Positions 26,877 through 35,091 of a stretch of DNA of 60,638 nt are shown here, piece by piece (the first letter of the stretch is position 1; each line of letters opens with the position of its first letter). The translations under genes were made by a program, and so were the position numbers. The stretch is from assembly GCA_002239085.1 (NCBI GenBank), contig MPNP01000009.1, forward strand, positions 1 through 60,638, written 5' to 3'. This DNA is from Rhodobacteraceae bacterium bin131. GTDB taxonomy: Bacteria > Pseudomonadota > Alphaproteobacteria > Rhodobacterales > Rhodobacteraceae. The notes below the pieces were generated by a model. It searched no databases. It was not told the origin of the DNA and worked only from the letters and a program-made list of their open reading frames with translations.

Positions 26877-27857
26877 TTAAAGGCCCATTTCGGCAAGACC
26901 ATCGACAGTATTCATGTTTAACTCAAGAAGATTGTCGGTGATAATATTACGAGTTTCAAAATCAGGACTGACTGTACCAAGTCCTTCAATCATTGTTCCC
27001 TCTTCAATGGGAGCACCATCAACCAGTAACTTACCCATAGTTACGAAAACTTTTCCAGCTTCCATGGGGTTCCACATAAACCCACCGGAGAGAATTCCGT
27101 CATGAACAAGCTGCCGACCCTGACCAGGCGAGAAGGGGCCCAAAACATGGATTGTACCACCCATGCGACGTTCTTGTACAGCGCGACCTGCACCAATTGG
27201 TCCTTGACTGCCAAATGCCAAAAATCCTTTAAGATCAGGATTGGCCGCTATCAAGTCTAAGGCTGTAGTTCGACTATCGTCTACACTTTCAGCCACACCG
27301 TAACGTTCGCCGACCAATTGCAATTGCGGGCAGTTGGCACCCATCCACGCTATTGCAGCATCGGCCCAAGCATTGTGCAGGGGAACAGTGAGTGACCCTA
27401 CATACACAACGTAAGAACCAGATCCTTCGGCTTTTTCACATAGCAATTTGGCATGGGCTTCGCCAAATCCAGTAGACGAGGCAAGTTCAAAATTCCAATC
27501 AACATTCATCAACCCCGGCCCCTCATGGGCGACAACTTTTATTCCGGCGTTTCTAGCTTTGGTTAATACCGGTTCAAGGGCACCTTCATCATTGGGAACG
27601 ACACCAATTACATCCACACCTTGAGCAATCAAGTCTTCAATTGCACGTACCTGTAATGCTGGATCTGCTGAAGTTGGACCAACCATAAAAGCATCCATTC
27701 CCAGCTCGGCACCACGAGCCTTGATTCCTTCTTCCATAGCATTAAACCATGGGATCCCACCGATTTTAACGACAACCCCCATTTTTTGGGCATGCACAGT
27801 TGACGAAACTCCCATGGTGATCACAAGGGCAGATAAAAGCGAAATGAAGTGTCTCAT
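26877..27857 (-). CDS. Periplasmic sugar-binding protein of ABC importer (RbsB/LsrB-like)
   Basis: 326 residues from ATG 27857, chosen because AAGGAGG lies 5 bases upstream. A frame 31 codons longer lacks a signal. The signal peptide covers residues 1-23 (HFISLLSALVITMGVSS, cleaved after a VHAQ-like site). Periplasmic-binding-protein type 1 features are IGGIPWFNAMEEGIK, AIEDLIAQGVDVIGVVPND and GFLAFGSQGPIGAGRA. The fold matches ribose, rhamnose and AI-2 binding proteins. The ligand is probably a sugar accepted by the epimerase encoded downstream. Confidence 0.92.
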   Translation of the reverse strand: MRHFISLLSALVITMGVSSTVHAQKMGVVVKIGGIPWFNAMEEGIKARGAELGMDAFMVGPTSADPALQVRAIEDLIAQGVDVIGVVPNDEGALEPVLTKARNAGIKVVAHEGPGLMNVDWNFELASSTGFGEAHAKLLCEKAEGSGSYVVYVGSLTVPLHNAWADAAIAWMGANCPQLQLVGERYGVAESVDDSRTTALDLIAANPDLKGFLAFGSQGPIGAGRAVQERRMGGTIHVLGPFSPGQGRQLVHDGILSGGFMWNPMEAGKVFVTMGKLLVDGAPIEEGTMIEGLGTVSPDFETRNIITDNLLELNMNTVDGLAEMGL

Positions 27858-28331
27858 TGTATTCCTCCTTATAGTTATTTTATTAACAGTTAGCATTCCA
27901 ATAGAATGTCGCACTGAAATGAGTCCGATTAGGAAAATTAGAATTCCCAATTTATTCTAATCGGTGACTATGAAATCAATACATTAATCTCTACAAAGTA
28001 GCAAGTATTTAAAATTTCAATTTGCAGTTTAAAAATCAAACCATAGTTATTGAAAAATACAAATTATCGTGATTTTATTGGGCATTGACACGGCACGTGT
28101 TAATTCAAAATACGGGTGAAAATCTTGCTCAATTTTACCAAGTAACTCTTAAAATTCGGAATTCTTTTATGCCCATAAAATTTACCTTAAGAAGGTTCAT
28201 TGAAATCGGTTAAAGTAAAGGTGAGAGTCCAACTTGTTATCAAGAATAAATTCAAGTAGGATAAAAAGTGAAACTGAAATTATCTTACCCCGCCTAACAG
28301 TTCCTAAATTTTCTTGTGAGTTTCTTATGCA
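27858..28331. other. Intergenic region between the ABC operon and the OmpA-like gene
   Basis: 474 AT-rich bases between divergent units. The operator-like palindrome and promoter at 28063-28103 are the only structure recognised. Confidence 0.5.
28063..28103 (-). promoter_or_regulatory. Promoter with operator-like palindrome for the sugar ABC operon
   Basis: On the reverse strand GTGTCA (28091-28086) and GATAAT (28068-28063) are separated by exactly 17 bases, a fair sigma-70 pair. The -35 element lies inside a 19-bp near-perfect palindrome at 28085-28103, ttgacacg-gca-cgtgttaa, with one mismatched pair. Placement over the -35 is typical of repressor operators, for example LacI/GalR-type. No regulator gene is adjacent. 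It is about 206 bases above the binding-protein ATG. Confidence 0.55.
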
Positions 28332-28436
28332 ATGCTTAACGATAAGCCTAAAGAAAAATCAAATGAACAAGGTAAAATTGGTTTGAGACCTACAACAATA
28401 GCAACAATGACTCCTCCCTCTCACAAGGAATACTGA
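28332..28436 (+). CDS. Possible 34-residue upstream frame coupled to the OmpA-like gene
   Basis: The frame ATG 28332 to TGA 28434-28436 encodes 34 hydrophilic residues (LNDKPKEKSNEQGK, then GLRPTTIATMTPP) and ends one base before the GTG start of the next gene. No ribosome site is evident. It could be a leader peptide or a leftover of the gene that once preceded the OmpA-like gene. Low certainty. Confidence 0.2.
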   Translation: MLNDKPKEKSNEQGKIGLRPTTIATMTPPSHKEY

Positions 28437-28437
28437 T

Positions 28438-31380
28438 GTGTTAAGGCGACGGCTTGGTCAAAGATATTCCAGTGCGACTTGGACTGGCTTTGTTGATGTT
28501 ATGACAGCTTTGTTGCTTGTCCTAATTTTTATCATAACTGCATTTTTGATTATTCAATTTATCTTCGCCAAACAAGTGAGTGACTTGGCCGGCGAAGTCA
28601 ATCAACTTGAAGTTGAGAAAGCGAGTTTAAGTGATGAACTTGGGGTAAGTAATGAAGCAATAACAGGTCTTGAATTACAATTGGAACAAGAACTTGTCAA
28701 AGTTCAAATTCTGAACGAAAAAATCAGTCAACTTGAACAAGAACTTTCAAAAGTAGTTCAACAACTTGAGGTGGCATTTGTAGAAAATGAAGAACTTGAG
28801 AATGCCCTCAATACAACCCGTGATAATCTTCAGACGACCCAAAGAGAATTAGGAGAGAGCAATCAAGAAGTTAAAGGACTTGAGGAAAGCCTTGCTCAAC
28901 TGTCTTCAGAAATTGTCCAGTTAACGTCAACGATTGATAACCTCCAAAGTCAATTAATCCAATTGAATAAAGATTTGGCTCAATTAGGTGAGGAAAAAAC
29001 TCTTGCCGAAGCCGAGGTGCAAAAATTGCTTGAACTCGTTGAGGGTCTTAATCAGGAGCGCGAAGTATCACTTGAGCAAAACTCAAAGCTTGTTACGGAA
29101 CGCGAATCGTTACTTGCCCAAATCACAAATTTAGAACAAAAAATCAGTGAACTTACTAACACCGTTACACAACTCACTTCACAGTTAGATGCGTCCAATC
29201 AGACGAGGGGTGAAATTGAGCAATCCCTCGCAGAATTAGAGGCCGAAAGGCAATCACTCATAGAGAATCTGAATCAACAACGTGCTCTTTTAAGTACCAC
29301 CACTCAGGAAAAAGAAAATATCATTGAAGAAAATCAAGTATTAACCGACTTAAACACCCAACTCAATAGCGAATTAGGGCAGCGGAACAACCGAGTCACT
29401 GAATTGGAAAATGCTACAATGAGTTTAGGTGAGCAGTTGGAAACACTTTCTGATGAACTTGCTGCACTCCAACAGTTATTGAATGAGCAAAATAACGCAA
29501 GACAGGATTTGGAAGAAGAATTAAGCGACATAAGTAACCGCAACCAAAGTCTTCAACAGTCATTGGACGAGCAAAATATCGCAAAACAGTCTTTGGAAGA
29601 CGAATTAAGTGGCTTAAGTAACCGCAACCAAAGTCTTCAACAGTTATTGGACGAGCAAAATAACGCAAAACAGTCTTTGGAAGACGAATTAAGTGGCTTA
29701 AGTAACCGCAACCAAAGTCTCCAACAGTCATTGGACGGGCGAAACATCACAATACAGGCTTTGGAAGACGAATTAAGCGACATAAGTATCCGCACCCAAA
29801 GTCTTCAACAGTTATTGGACGAGCAAAATATCGCAAAACAGTCTTTGGAAGACGAATTAAGTGGCTTAAGTAACCGCAATCAAAGTCTCCAACAGTCATT
29901 GGACGAGCGAAACATCACAATACAGGCTTTGGAAGACGAATTAAGCGTCTTAAATAACCGCAATGAAGAGATCACACAGATTTTAACAGACGAAGAAAGA
30001 CAGCGCAGGAATTTAGAAAGCCAATTGAAGCAATTAAACGATCTTGTCGTTACACTCACCGAGAGACTGAATTCGCTTATAAGTGATAGAACTGAATTGC
30101 AAAACCGTAATACTGAACTTGAAAACGAGTCTTCACTGTTACAAGGTCAATTTGCGGCCAATGAAAAAGCTTTAAAAGATGATGTTGAACAGTTAAGGGC
30201 CGAGGTTTTAGCGCTGACAATACAAATCAGGGGATTGAACCAAGATCTTACAGCTACGAGTAACCAAAATCAAGATCTGGCAAGTAGGATTAATGTTCTG
30301 CAAAAAGAAAAAGCTAATCTACAGTCACAATTAGAAACTGAAGAATCTGATTTTATTGATACGCTAGAACAGCAGAAGAGTGAGATCGAAAAACTCCTCA
30401 ATCAAATAAATGAGTTACAATTAAATCTTACGAAGGTCGATAGTCAAAATTCACTGCTTGAAAGTCAGTTGGAGTCAACTCAAGGGGCACTTTATGATCA
30501 AATTAATCGATTGAACCAAACTGTAAACCAAGCTATACAGATTATTGATGTTTTCTTGAAGAGTATACCGGAACTTGATGGAGTAGAGAGTCAATACACT
30601 ATACTCGGTCAGCTTGAAAGCATGCTTAACCCTGATGGTGAGATTGTTGCATCAGTCGGTGAAGATGCACTCATCACTCGAGTCAATGAATTGATCCGCG
30701 TCTTGGAGCAGGTTAACGAAGTAGAAAAGCAAATCAATGCCGTCATAATCGCTAATCAACAATCGCCTGGATTAGGTGCCAAACTCAACGATACTCTTGT
30801 CAAAAAAGTCGCCGAATTGATCAAATATATTCAAGAACTTGAAGCAACTAACGCCGCACTCCAGGTAGAGCTTAAAAAACCCCTCGGCGAAACTGCCCAA
30901 GGACTGTCACAGTTTCATTCACAATTCATGGCCGATTTCAGTGACATTGTTGCCGATTTAGATGGAGTTAGTGTTTCCAATGACCGCTTTATTTTTTCAA
31001 CTGAAGTCCTTTTTGATATTGGCCGAGCAGAACTTTCAGATTCTGGTAAAGAAGATATTCGCAAGGTGGCCAATCAGCTTCTCCGACTCAGTCAAGTTAT
31101 TCCTGAAGATACGCGCTGGATTTTAAGAGTTGACGGACACACCGATTCACGGCCCATTGCCTGTAGTTTAGCACTTGTTGATTGCCCTTATTCTGATAAT
31201 TGGGAATTAAGCCAAGCGCGAGCTCTCTCTGTGGTTAAGTACCTTGTGGAAGATTTGGGATTCCCTCCCGAAAATATTGCAGCCGCAGGCTTCAGCTATT
31301 ATCAGTCTGTTGCTGATAACTCCACGGAAGAGGGACGCAAACGTAACCGACGGATTGAACTCAAGTTGACCGAACCGTAA
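28438..31380 (+). CDS. MotB-like OmpA-domain protein with very long coiled coil
   Basis: 980 residues from GTG 28438 with an AAGGA site 9 bases upstream. One membrane helix (about residues 18-42, FVDVMTALLLVLIFIITAF) is of MotB/TolR/ExbD type. Residues about 45-780 are heptad-rich coiled coil. The C-terminus is an OmpA-like peptidoglycan-binding domain (FDIGRAELSDSGKEDI, VDGHTDSRPI, NWELSQARALSVV, KRNRRIELKL). It should pair with the ExbB-like channel protein at 16760 to form an ion-driven cell-wall-spanning complex. The rod contains recent internal repeats. Fitting sigma and repeat details are given separately. Confidence 0.9.
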   Translation: MLRRRLGQRYSSATWTGFVDVMTALLLVLIFIITAFLIIQFIFAKQVSDLAGEVNQLEVEKASLSDELGVSNEAITGLELQLEQELVKVQILNEKISQLEQELSKVVQQLEVAFVENEELENALNTTRDNLQTTQRELGESNQEVKGLEESLAQLSSEIVQLTSTIDNLQSQLIQLNKDLAQLGEEKTLAEAEVQKLLELVEGLNQEREVSLEQNSKLVTERESLLAQITNLEQKISELTNTVTQLTSQLDASNQTRGEIEQSLAELEAERQSLIENLNQQRALLSTTTQEKENIIEENQVLTDLNTQLNSELGQRNNRVTELENATMSLGEQLETLSDELAALQQLLNEQNNARQDLEEELSDISNRNQSLQQSLDEQNIAKQSLEDELSGLSNRNQSLQQLLDEQNNAKQSLEDELSGLSNRNQSLQQSLDGRNITIQALEDELSDISIRTQSLQQLLDEQNIAKQSLEDELSGLSNRNQSLQQSLDERNITIQALEDELSVLNNRNEEITQILTDEERQRRNLESQLKQLNDLVVTLTERLNSLISDRTELQNRNTELENESSLLQGQFAANEKALKDDVEQLRAEVLALTIQIRGLNQDLTATSNQNQDLASRINVLQKEKANLQSQLETEESDFIDTLEQQKSEIEKLLNQINELQLNLTKVDSQNSLLESQLESTQGALYDQINRLNQTVNQAIQIIDVFLKSIPELDGVESQYTILGQLESMLNPDGEIVASVGEDALITRVNELIRVLEQVNEVEKQINAVIIANQQSPGLGAKLNDTLVKKVAELIKYIQELEATNAALQVELKKPLGETAQGLSQFHSQFMADFSDIVADLDGVSVSNDRFIFSTEVLFDIGRAELSDSGKEDIRKVANQLLRLSQVIPEDTRWILRVDGHTDSRPIACSLALVDCPYSDNWELSQARALSVVKYLVEDLGFPPENIAAAGFSYYQSVADNSTEEGRKRNRRIELKLTEP
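29509..29928 (+). repeat. Five tandem 84-bp (28-residue) repeats in the coiled coil
   Basis: Five contiguous 84-bp units begin at 29509, 29593, 29677, 29761 and 29845, with a degenerate sixth from 29929. The protein unit starts LE(D/E)ELSxxSNRNQSLQQ. Units 3 and 5 share the ending RNITIQA and units 2 and 4 share KQS, so a two-unit block seems to have been duplicated. Twenty-eight residues are exactly four heptads, so copy-number change keeps the coiled-coil register. Confidence 0.9.
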
Positions 31381-31429
31381 TTCTCAATTGTAATCGCCTA
31401 AAAGCACCCTTGATCAAAGAAAGAAAAAA

Positions 31430-33616
31430 ATGATAGAAATGTCAGGATTCACTGAGAAAATTACTGGAACGGTCGCACGGGTTGTTTATCGTAATCTTGA
31501 TACTGGTTTCCATATTCTTCGGGTTAATTCAAGTCAGAACAATGATACAATTACGGTGCTTGGGGTCGGTCGGAATGATCTCGCAGAAGGGCATGAAGTT
31601 TCGGCAGAGGGTTCGTGGGAAAATGATAAGAAATTTGGTCGTCAGTTTCGAACAAAGGCAATCCATGTTTCATTGCCTTCAAAGGTTAACGGGATTGTAA
31701 AGTTTCTGAGTTCGGGGGCTTTTAAGGGCATCGGTCCAATCAAAGCGCAAAGGATCGTTGATAAATTTGGTTCCAAAACTTTTGAAGTGCTTGATAATGA
31801 CCCTCAGGCCTTACTCCAAATTAAAGGAATAAACCAGAAAGAATTAGACTTTATCCAAGGAGCATGGGCTTCCCAAAAAGACTCGGCGTCAATCATGACT
31901 CAACTCCATAGTTTTGGAATTTCGCCAGGCACTGTGGGCCGGATGTATAAAAAGCTCGGGGTTAATGCCCTGAACATATTAAATGAAAATCCCTACCGGC
32001 TTATCCATGAAATGTGGGGTATTGGATTCGCTAAAGCCGATGACATCGCACTTAAAAATGGAATTAAGAAAACCGATACGAAACGCATTAAAGCAGGGAT
32101 TTCCTATGTGTTGAATAAAGCCGCAGAGTACGGCAGCTGTGGATTGGGCATGAGAGACTTGGAAGACGACACATCCGAGTTATTGGCCGTTGACCGGGGA
32201 CTCATAGAAAATTCTCTCCAAGAAGAAATCAATGAAGAGATTGTTCGTGAACAATCATTCAATGGAACGAGAGTTTTGTTTCCAAGTCGTCTCTTTAGGT
32301 TTGAGAATATTATTGCTCGGAAAATTAAACAGCTCGCGCAACAAAAAGTTCCATGGAGTGATGTGACTCCTGAGTGGGCGGTCAATCATGCGAAACAAAA
32401 TTCAGAAGTCACCCTGACGCAAGAACAAGAGAGCGCCGTTTATACTGCATTTTCAAGTAATGTGTCAGTGATTACGGGTGGTCCGGGGGTGGGTAAAACA
32501 ACGCTAACGAATGCCCTTTTGAAAGTGTTTGAAAGCGCCAAACTACAAGTCAAGCTCTGTGCACCAACTGGAACAGCGGCCAAAAAAATGGCGATGGCGA
32601 CCAATCACGTTGCTTCAACGATCCATGTGACCCTACGTTATGACCCGATTTCCCGGCGAATGAAGCACGACCACACCGACCCTCTTGAATGTGATGTTGT
32701 CATCGTTGATGAAGTGTCCATGATTGATGTCGAGCTCATGTCCTTGTTATTAGAAGCCATAGGGCCAAAAACTGCTGTGATTTTGATAGGTGATGTTGAC
32801 CAGTTGCCATCAATTGGTCCAGGGAAAGTGCTGAAGGACATTATTAGATCACATTGCGTGCCTGTCGTTTTTCTCAAAGAGATATTCCGTCAAGCGGCAA
32901 ACAGCCAGATTATTACTGCTTCGCGTGCGATTAGAGAAGGGTTTATGCCGAATCTTAATTCATCCAAACAGGATGATTTTTTCTTTATAAAAATCAATGA
33001 TCCAGAAAAATGCCTAGAGACAATCCAGAAGTTGGTTCTTGAACGAATTCCTGCCAACTTCGGTTTAGACCCAGTCAAAGAAGTGCAGGTGTTGTCACCA
33101 ATGAAGAACGGAATCATTGGAATTAACAATTTAAATGTTGCTCTTCAAAAAAAATTGAACCCCAATCCCCAATCAAGCATTGCTCATCGCCTCAGACGGT
33201 TTGCTCTTGGCGATAAGGTTATTCAAAATCAGAATAATTATGATAAGGAAGTGTTTAATGGCGATATTGGATTTATTTGCGAAATCGAAAGCGATAAAAA
33301 ATCCCTAGTGGTTAATTTCAGTGGATATGAAATCAATTATGAATACGATGCACTTGACGAGATTGATCCTGCTTATGCCATTACCATTCATAAAAGCCAA
33401 GGGTCAGAATATCAGGCAGTCATAATACCGGTGATGATGCAACATCGAATTATGTTGCAACGAAAATTAATTTATACCGGTCTCACACGAGGAAAAAGAC
33501 TGGTTGTCATGCTTGGTCAACCTGAAGCTTTGGCTATGGCAATCAAAAACAAACCTTTGGGTAAAAATTTTTCCAGGCCAAGAATCACCCGTCTGGAATG
33601 GCTTTTAAGCGACTGA
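31430..33616 (+). CDS. recD2: RecD2-type ATP-dependent DNA helicase
   Basis: 728-residue superfamily 1B 5'-3' helicase of the RecD2 type, found without RecBC. An N-terminal OB-like region (GTVARVVYRNLDTGFHILRV) precedes helix-hairpin-helix repeats (AFKGIGPIKAQRIVDKFG). Helicase motifs are Walker A GGPGVGKTTLTN, Walker B VVIVDEVSMID, GDVDQLPSIGPG, and the C-terminal TIHKSQGSEYQAVIIP and YTGLTRGKR. The start is ATG 31430, or the ATG three codons later. It acts in DNA repair. It follows the OmpA-like gene by 49 bases. Confidence 0.93.
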   Translation: MIEMSGFTEKITGTVARVVYRNLDTGFHILRVNSSQNNDTITVLGVGRNDLAEGHEVSAEGSWENDKKFGRQFRTKAIHVSLPSKVNGIVKFLSSGAFKGIGPIKAQRIVDKFGSKTFEVLDNDPQALLQIKGINQKELDFIQGAWASQKDSASIMTQLHSFGISPGTVGRMYKKLGVNALNILNENPYRLIHEMWGIGFAKADDIALKNGIKKTDTKRIKAGISYVLNKAAEYGSCGLGMRDLEDDTSELLAVDRGLIENSLQEEINEEIVREQSFNGTRVLFPSRLFRFENIIARKIKQLAQQKVPWSDVTPEWAVNHAKQNSEVTLTQEQESAVYTAFSSNVSVITGGPGVGKTTLTNALLKVFESAKLQVKLCAPTGTAAKKMAMATNHVASTIHVTLRYDPISRRMKHDHTDPLECDVVIVDEVSMIDVELMSLLLEAIGPKTAVILIGDVDQLPSIGPGKVLKDIIRSHCVPVVFLKEIFRQAANSQIITASRAIREGFMPNLNSSKQDDFFFIKINDPEKCLETIQKLVLERIPANFGLDPVKEVQVLSPMKNGIIGINNLNVALQKKLNPNPQSSIAHRLRRFALGDKVIQNQNNYDKEVFNGDIGFICEIESDKKSLVVNFSGYEINYEYDALDEIDPAYAITIHKSQGSEYQAVIIPVMMQHRIMLQRKLIYTGLTRGKRLVVMLGQPEALAMAIKNKPLGKNFSRPRITRLEWLLSD

Positions 33617-33639
33617 CAATGTCGTAAAATTAAATTTTT

Positions 33640-33700
33640 TTGCATTGCAGCAAAAAAAACTCTTGAAATATTGCATTGCAGCATTAACTCATGTGCAATG
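33640..33700 (+). promoter_or_regulatory. PhaR-like operator pair over the phasin promoter
   Basis: The 13-mer ttgcattgcagca occurs at 33640-33652 and again, identically, at 33671-33683, 31 bases apart (about three helical turns). An inverted half copy, tgcaatg, lies at 33694-33700. TTGAAA at 33663-33668 could serve as -35, between the copies. TGC-rich repeats of this kind upstream of phasin genes bind PhaR, the polyhydroxyalkanoate-responsive repressor, in alphaproteobacteria. No phaR gene is in the window. Confidence 0.65.
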
Positions 33701-33724
33701 TAAGTTGAACTAGAGGATTTTATC

Positions 33725-34093
33725 ATGAATACTTATCAAGACTTTTCCAAAGTTTTTTCAAATTTTGTCAACTTTTTTCCAATGTCCAATGGAGCAGCTT
33801 CCGAAGCGGTTCAGAAAGCAGGAAAAAATGTTGAGAAGGCTTCAAACATTGTACTCACCGCGGCATCAGAGATCGTAGAGATTAATGATAAGTGGGCCAA
33901 AGATACGTTGGAGCGTGCTAAGTCGGTTGTGGCATCTTCACCTACTCCAGACAACTGGGTAAAAGTAGTCCAAGATTGCGCGTCCGAGAATATGGAAGCT
34001 TCAACCCAGTATCTCTCGTCTTATACGGAAGTTGCTCGCAAAGTCCAAATGGATGCTGTTGAACTCGTTTTGGATTCAGCAAAAGCCAATTAA
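33725..34093 (+). CDS. phaP: Phasin family protein (PHA granule-associated)
   Basis: 122-residue amphipathic, mostly helical protein. Segments such as EAVQKAGKNVEKASNIVL, WAKDTLERAKSV and YTEVARKVQMDAVELVLD follow the phasin_2 pattern, without signal peptide or membrane helix. Phasins coat polyhydroxyalkanoate granules. A GAGG site lies about 8 bases before ATG 33725, and two PhaR-like operators lie directly upstream, which supports the assignment. A strong terminator at 34203 follows, giving a single-gene transcript. Confidence 0.85.
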   Translation: MNTYQDFSKVFSNFVNFFPMSNGAASEAVQKAGKNVEKASNIVLTAASEIVEINDKWAKDTLERAKSVVASSPTPDNWVKVVQDCASENMEASTQYLSSYTEVARKVQMDAVELVLDSAKAN

Positions 34094-34112
34094 ACCGTAG
34101 GTTTCTCCCTCC

Positions 34113-34142
34113 CGAGGGGTAATTAGTAATAATTACCCCTCG
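34113..34142. other. Perfect 12-bp inverted repeat after the phasin gene
   Basis: cgaggggtaatt and its exact complement flank a six-base loop, 20 bases beyond the phasin stop. No T-run follows on the forward strand, so it is more likely an mRNA 3'-stabilising or backup structure than an efficient terminator. Confidence 0.7.
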
Positions 34143-34202
34143 CCTAAACATCTTCAGTTTTTCTCCTTTTCTGAAGAGTTTACTAAACTTTCCTCCTTAC
34201 TT

Positions 34203-34229
34203 GAGGGGTGTTCGCACCCCTCTTTTTTT
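34203..34229 (+). terminator. Intrinsic terminator with UUCG tetraloop
   Basis: The stem gaggggtg / cacccctc encloses a ttcg tetraloop at 34211-34214 and is followed by seven T from 34223. This is a textbook rho-independent terminator for the phasin transcript. It lies just beyond the 3' end of the convergent methyltransferase gene. Confidence 0.9.
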
Positions 34230-34233
34230 AATT

Positions 34234-35046
34234 TTACTTAATTGGGCTAAGATTCAGGGTTTTTCTTGTCGTACGGGTCGCTGGCTTAGGATTTGGTACC
34301 TTAGCACCTTTGAGAATTTCAATACCTGATTTAACAGCCTCACCGATTCCAGGATTTTGTCTGAGAAAGATTCGTTTGCGTGCAACGACAATGATCACGC
34401 TCCCCAAGTTCATTGAATAGCTGCGACAAGCACTCTCAAAAAAACGAGTCAATTGACCTGATATTCCCTTTGCGCCCAAAGGGGCAAACAAAGCTGGATA
34501 ATGGTCCATAACCTGAAACTTGTGATTAATGAGTAATTGTCTAACTTTTTTAAGGGTAAATCCACTGGATTTCCAAGAGCAGTTAAACGGAACAGCTTTA
34601 TTGCTTGAAAAGAGCCCAATTTTGTTTGGAACAACGAGGATAAGTTGGCCCTCAGGTGCCAGAATCCGCCAACATTCGTTGAGAGGGTTGGAATAATTGT
34701 TGCTTATTTCAAGTCCGTGCATGATAACTACCCGTTCAATTCCTGATGAGGGGAGTGGCCAATTTGATTCGATGGTTTGAACATTTTTATTGGCCTGATT
34801 TGACGGCCAATAATTGATTCCAAGTTGCTGGGGAATAAGATTAATTACGCGCTCGTTCTGGGCAATAAAACGATTGAGCACAGGTGATGCAAAACCATAT
34901 CCTACAACGGTTCCGCCGACTGGGTCCGGCCAAACTAGATTAATTTGATTGGCAAGTGACTGGCTGACAGTTTGTCCGAGCTCAGTACCAGAGTAAAAAT
35001 TTTCCAGTTGCGTTACATTTATCAGCAAGGTAACTACTTTCTTCAA
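34234..35046 (-). CDS. SAM-dependent methyltransferase (type 11)
   Basis: 270 residues from TTG 35046 or a TTG six codons later. It is a class I methyltransferase-like fold: the degenerate motif I region is GTVVGYGFASP, then ERVINLIPQQLG, RVVIMHGLEISNN and CWRILAPEGQLILVVPNK. The C-terminal third is basic. Proteins of this family lie divergent from gloB in many alphaproteobacteria, and here the starts are only 45 bases apart, sharing a promoter region. The substrate is unknown. Confidence 0.82.
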   Translation of the reverse strand: MKKVVTLLINVTQLENFYSGTELGQTVSQSLANQINLVWPDPVGGTVVGYGFASPVLNRFIAQNERVINLIPQQLGINYWPSNQANKNVQTIESNWPLPSSGIERVVIMHGLEISNNYSNPLNECWRILAPEGQLILVVPNKIGLFSSNKAVPFNCSWKSSGFTLKKVRQLLINHKFQVMDHYPALFAPLGAKGISGQLTRFFESACRSYSMNLGSVIIVVARKRIFLRQNPGIGEAVKSGIEILKGAKVPNPKPATRTTRKTLNLSPIK

Positions 35047-35091
35047 CTATACTAATAGATACAAACACATTTTTTGACCGCAGGAGTCATC

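Noticed and set aside
29414-29731. 105-codon reverse frame with striking repeats
   Set aside because: The repetition is the mirror image of the coiled-coil repeats of the OmpA-like gene; it has no independent support.
28438-31380. Chromosome-segregation SMC-like protein
   Set aside because: It has a long coiled coil but no Walker motifs; the N-terminal membrane helix and OmpA domain identify it as MotB-like.
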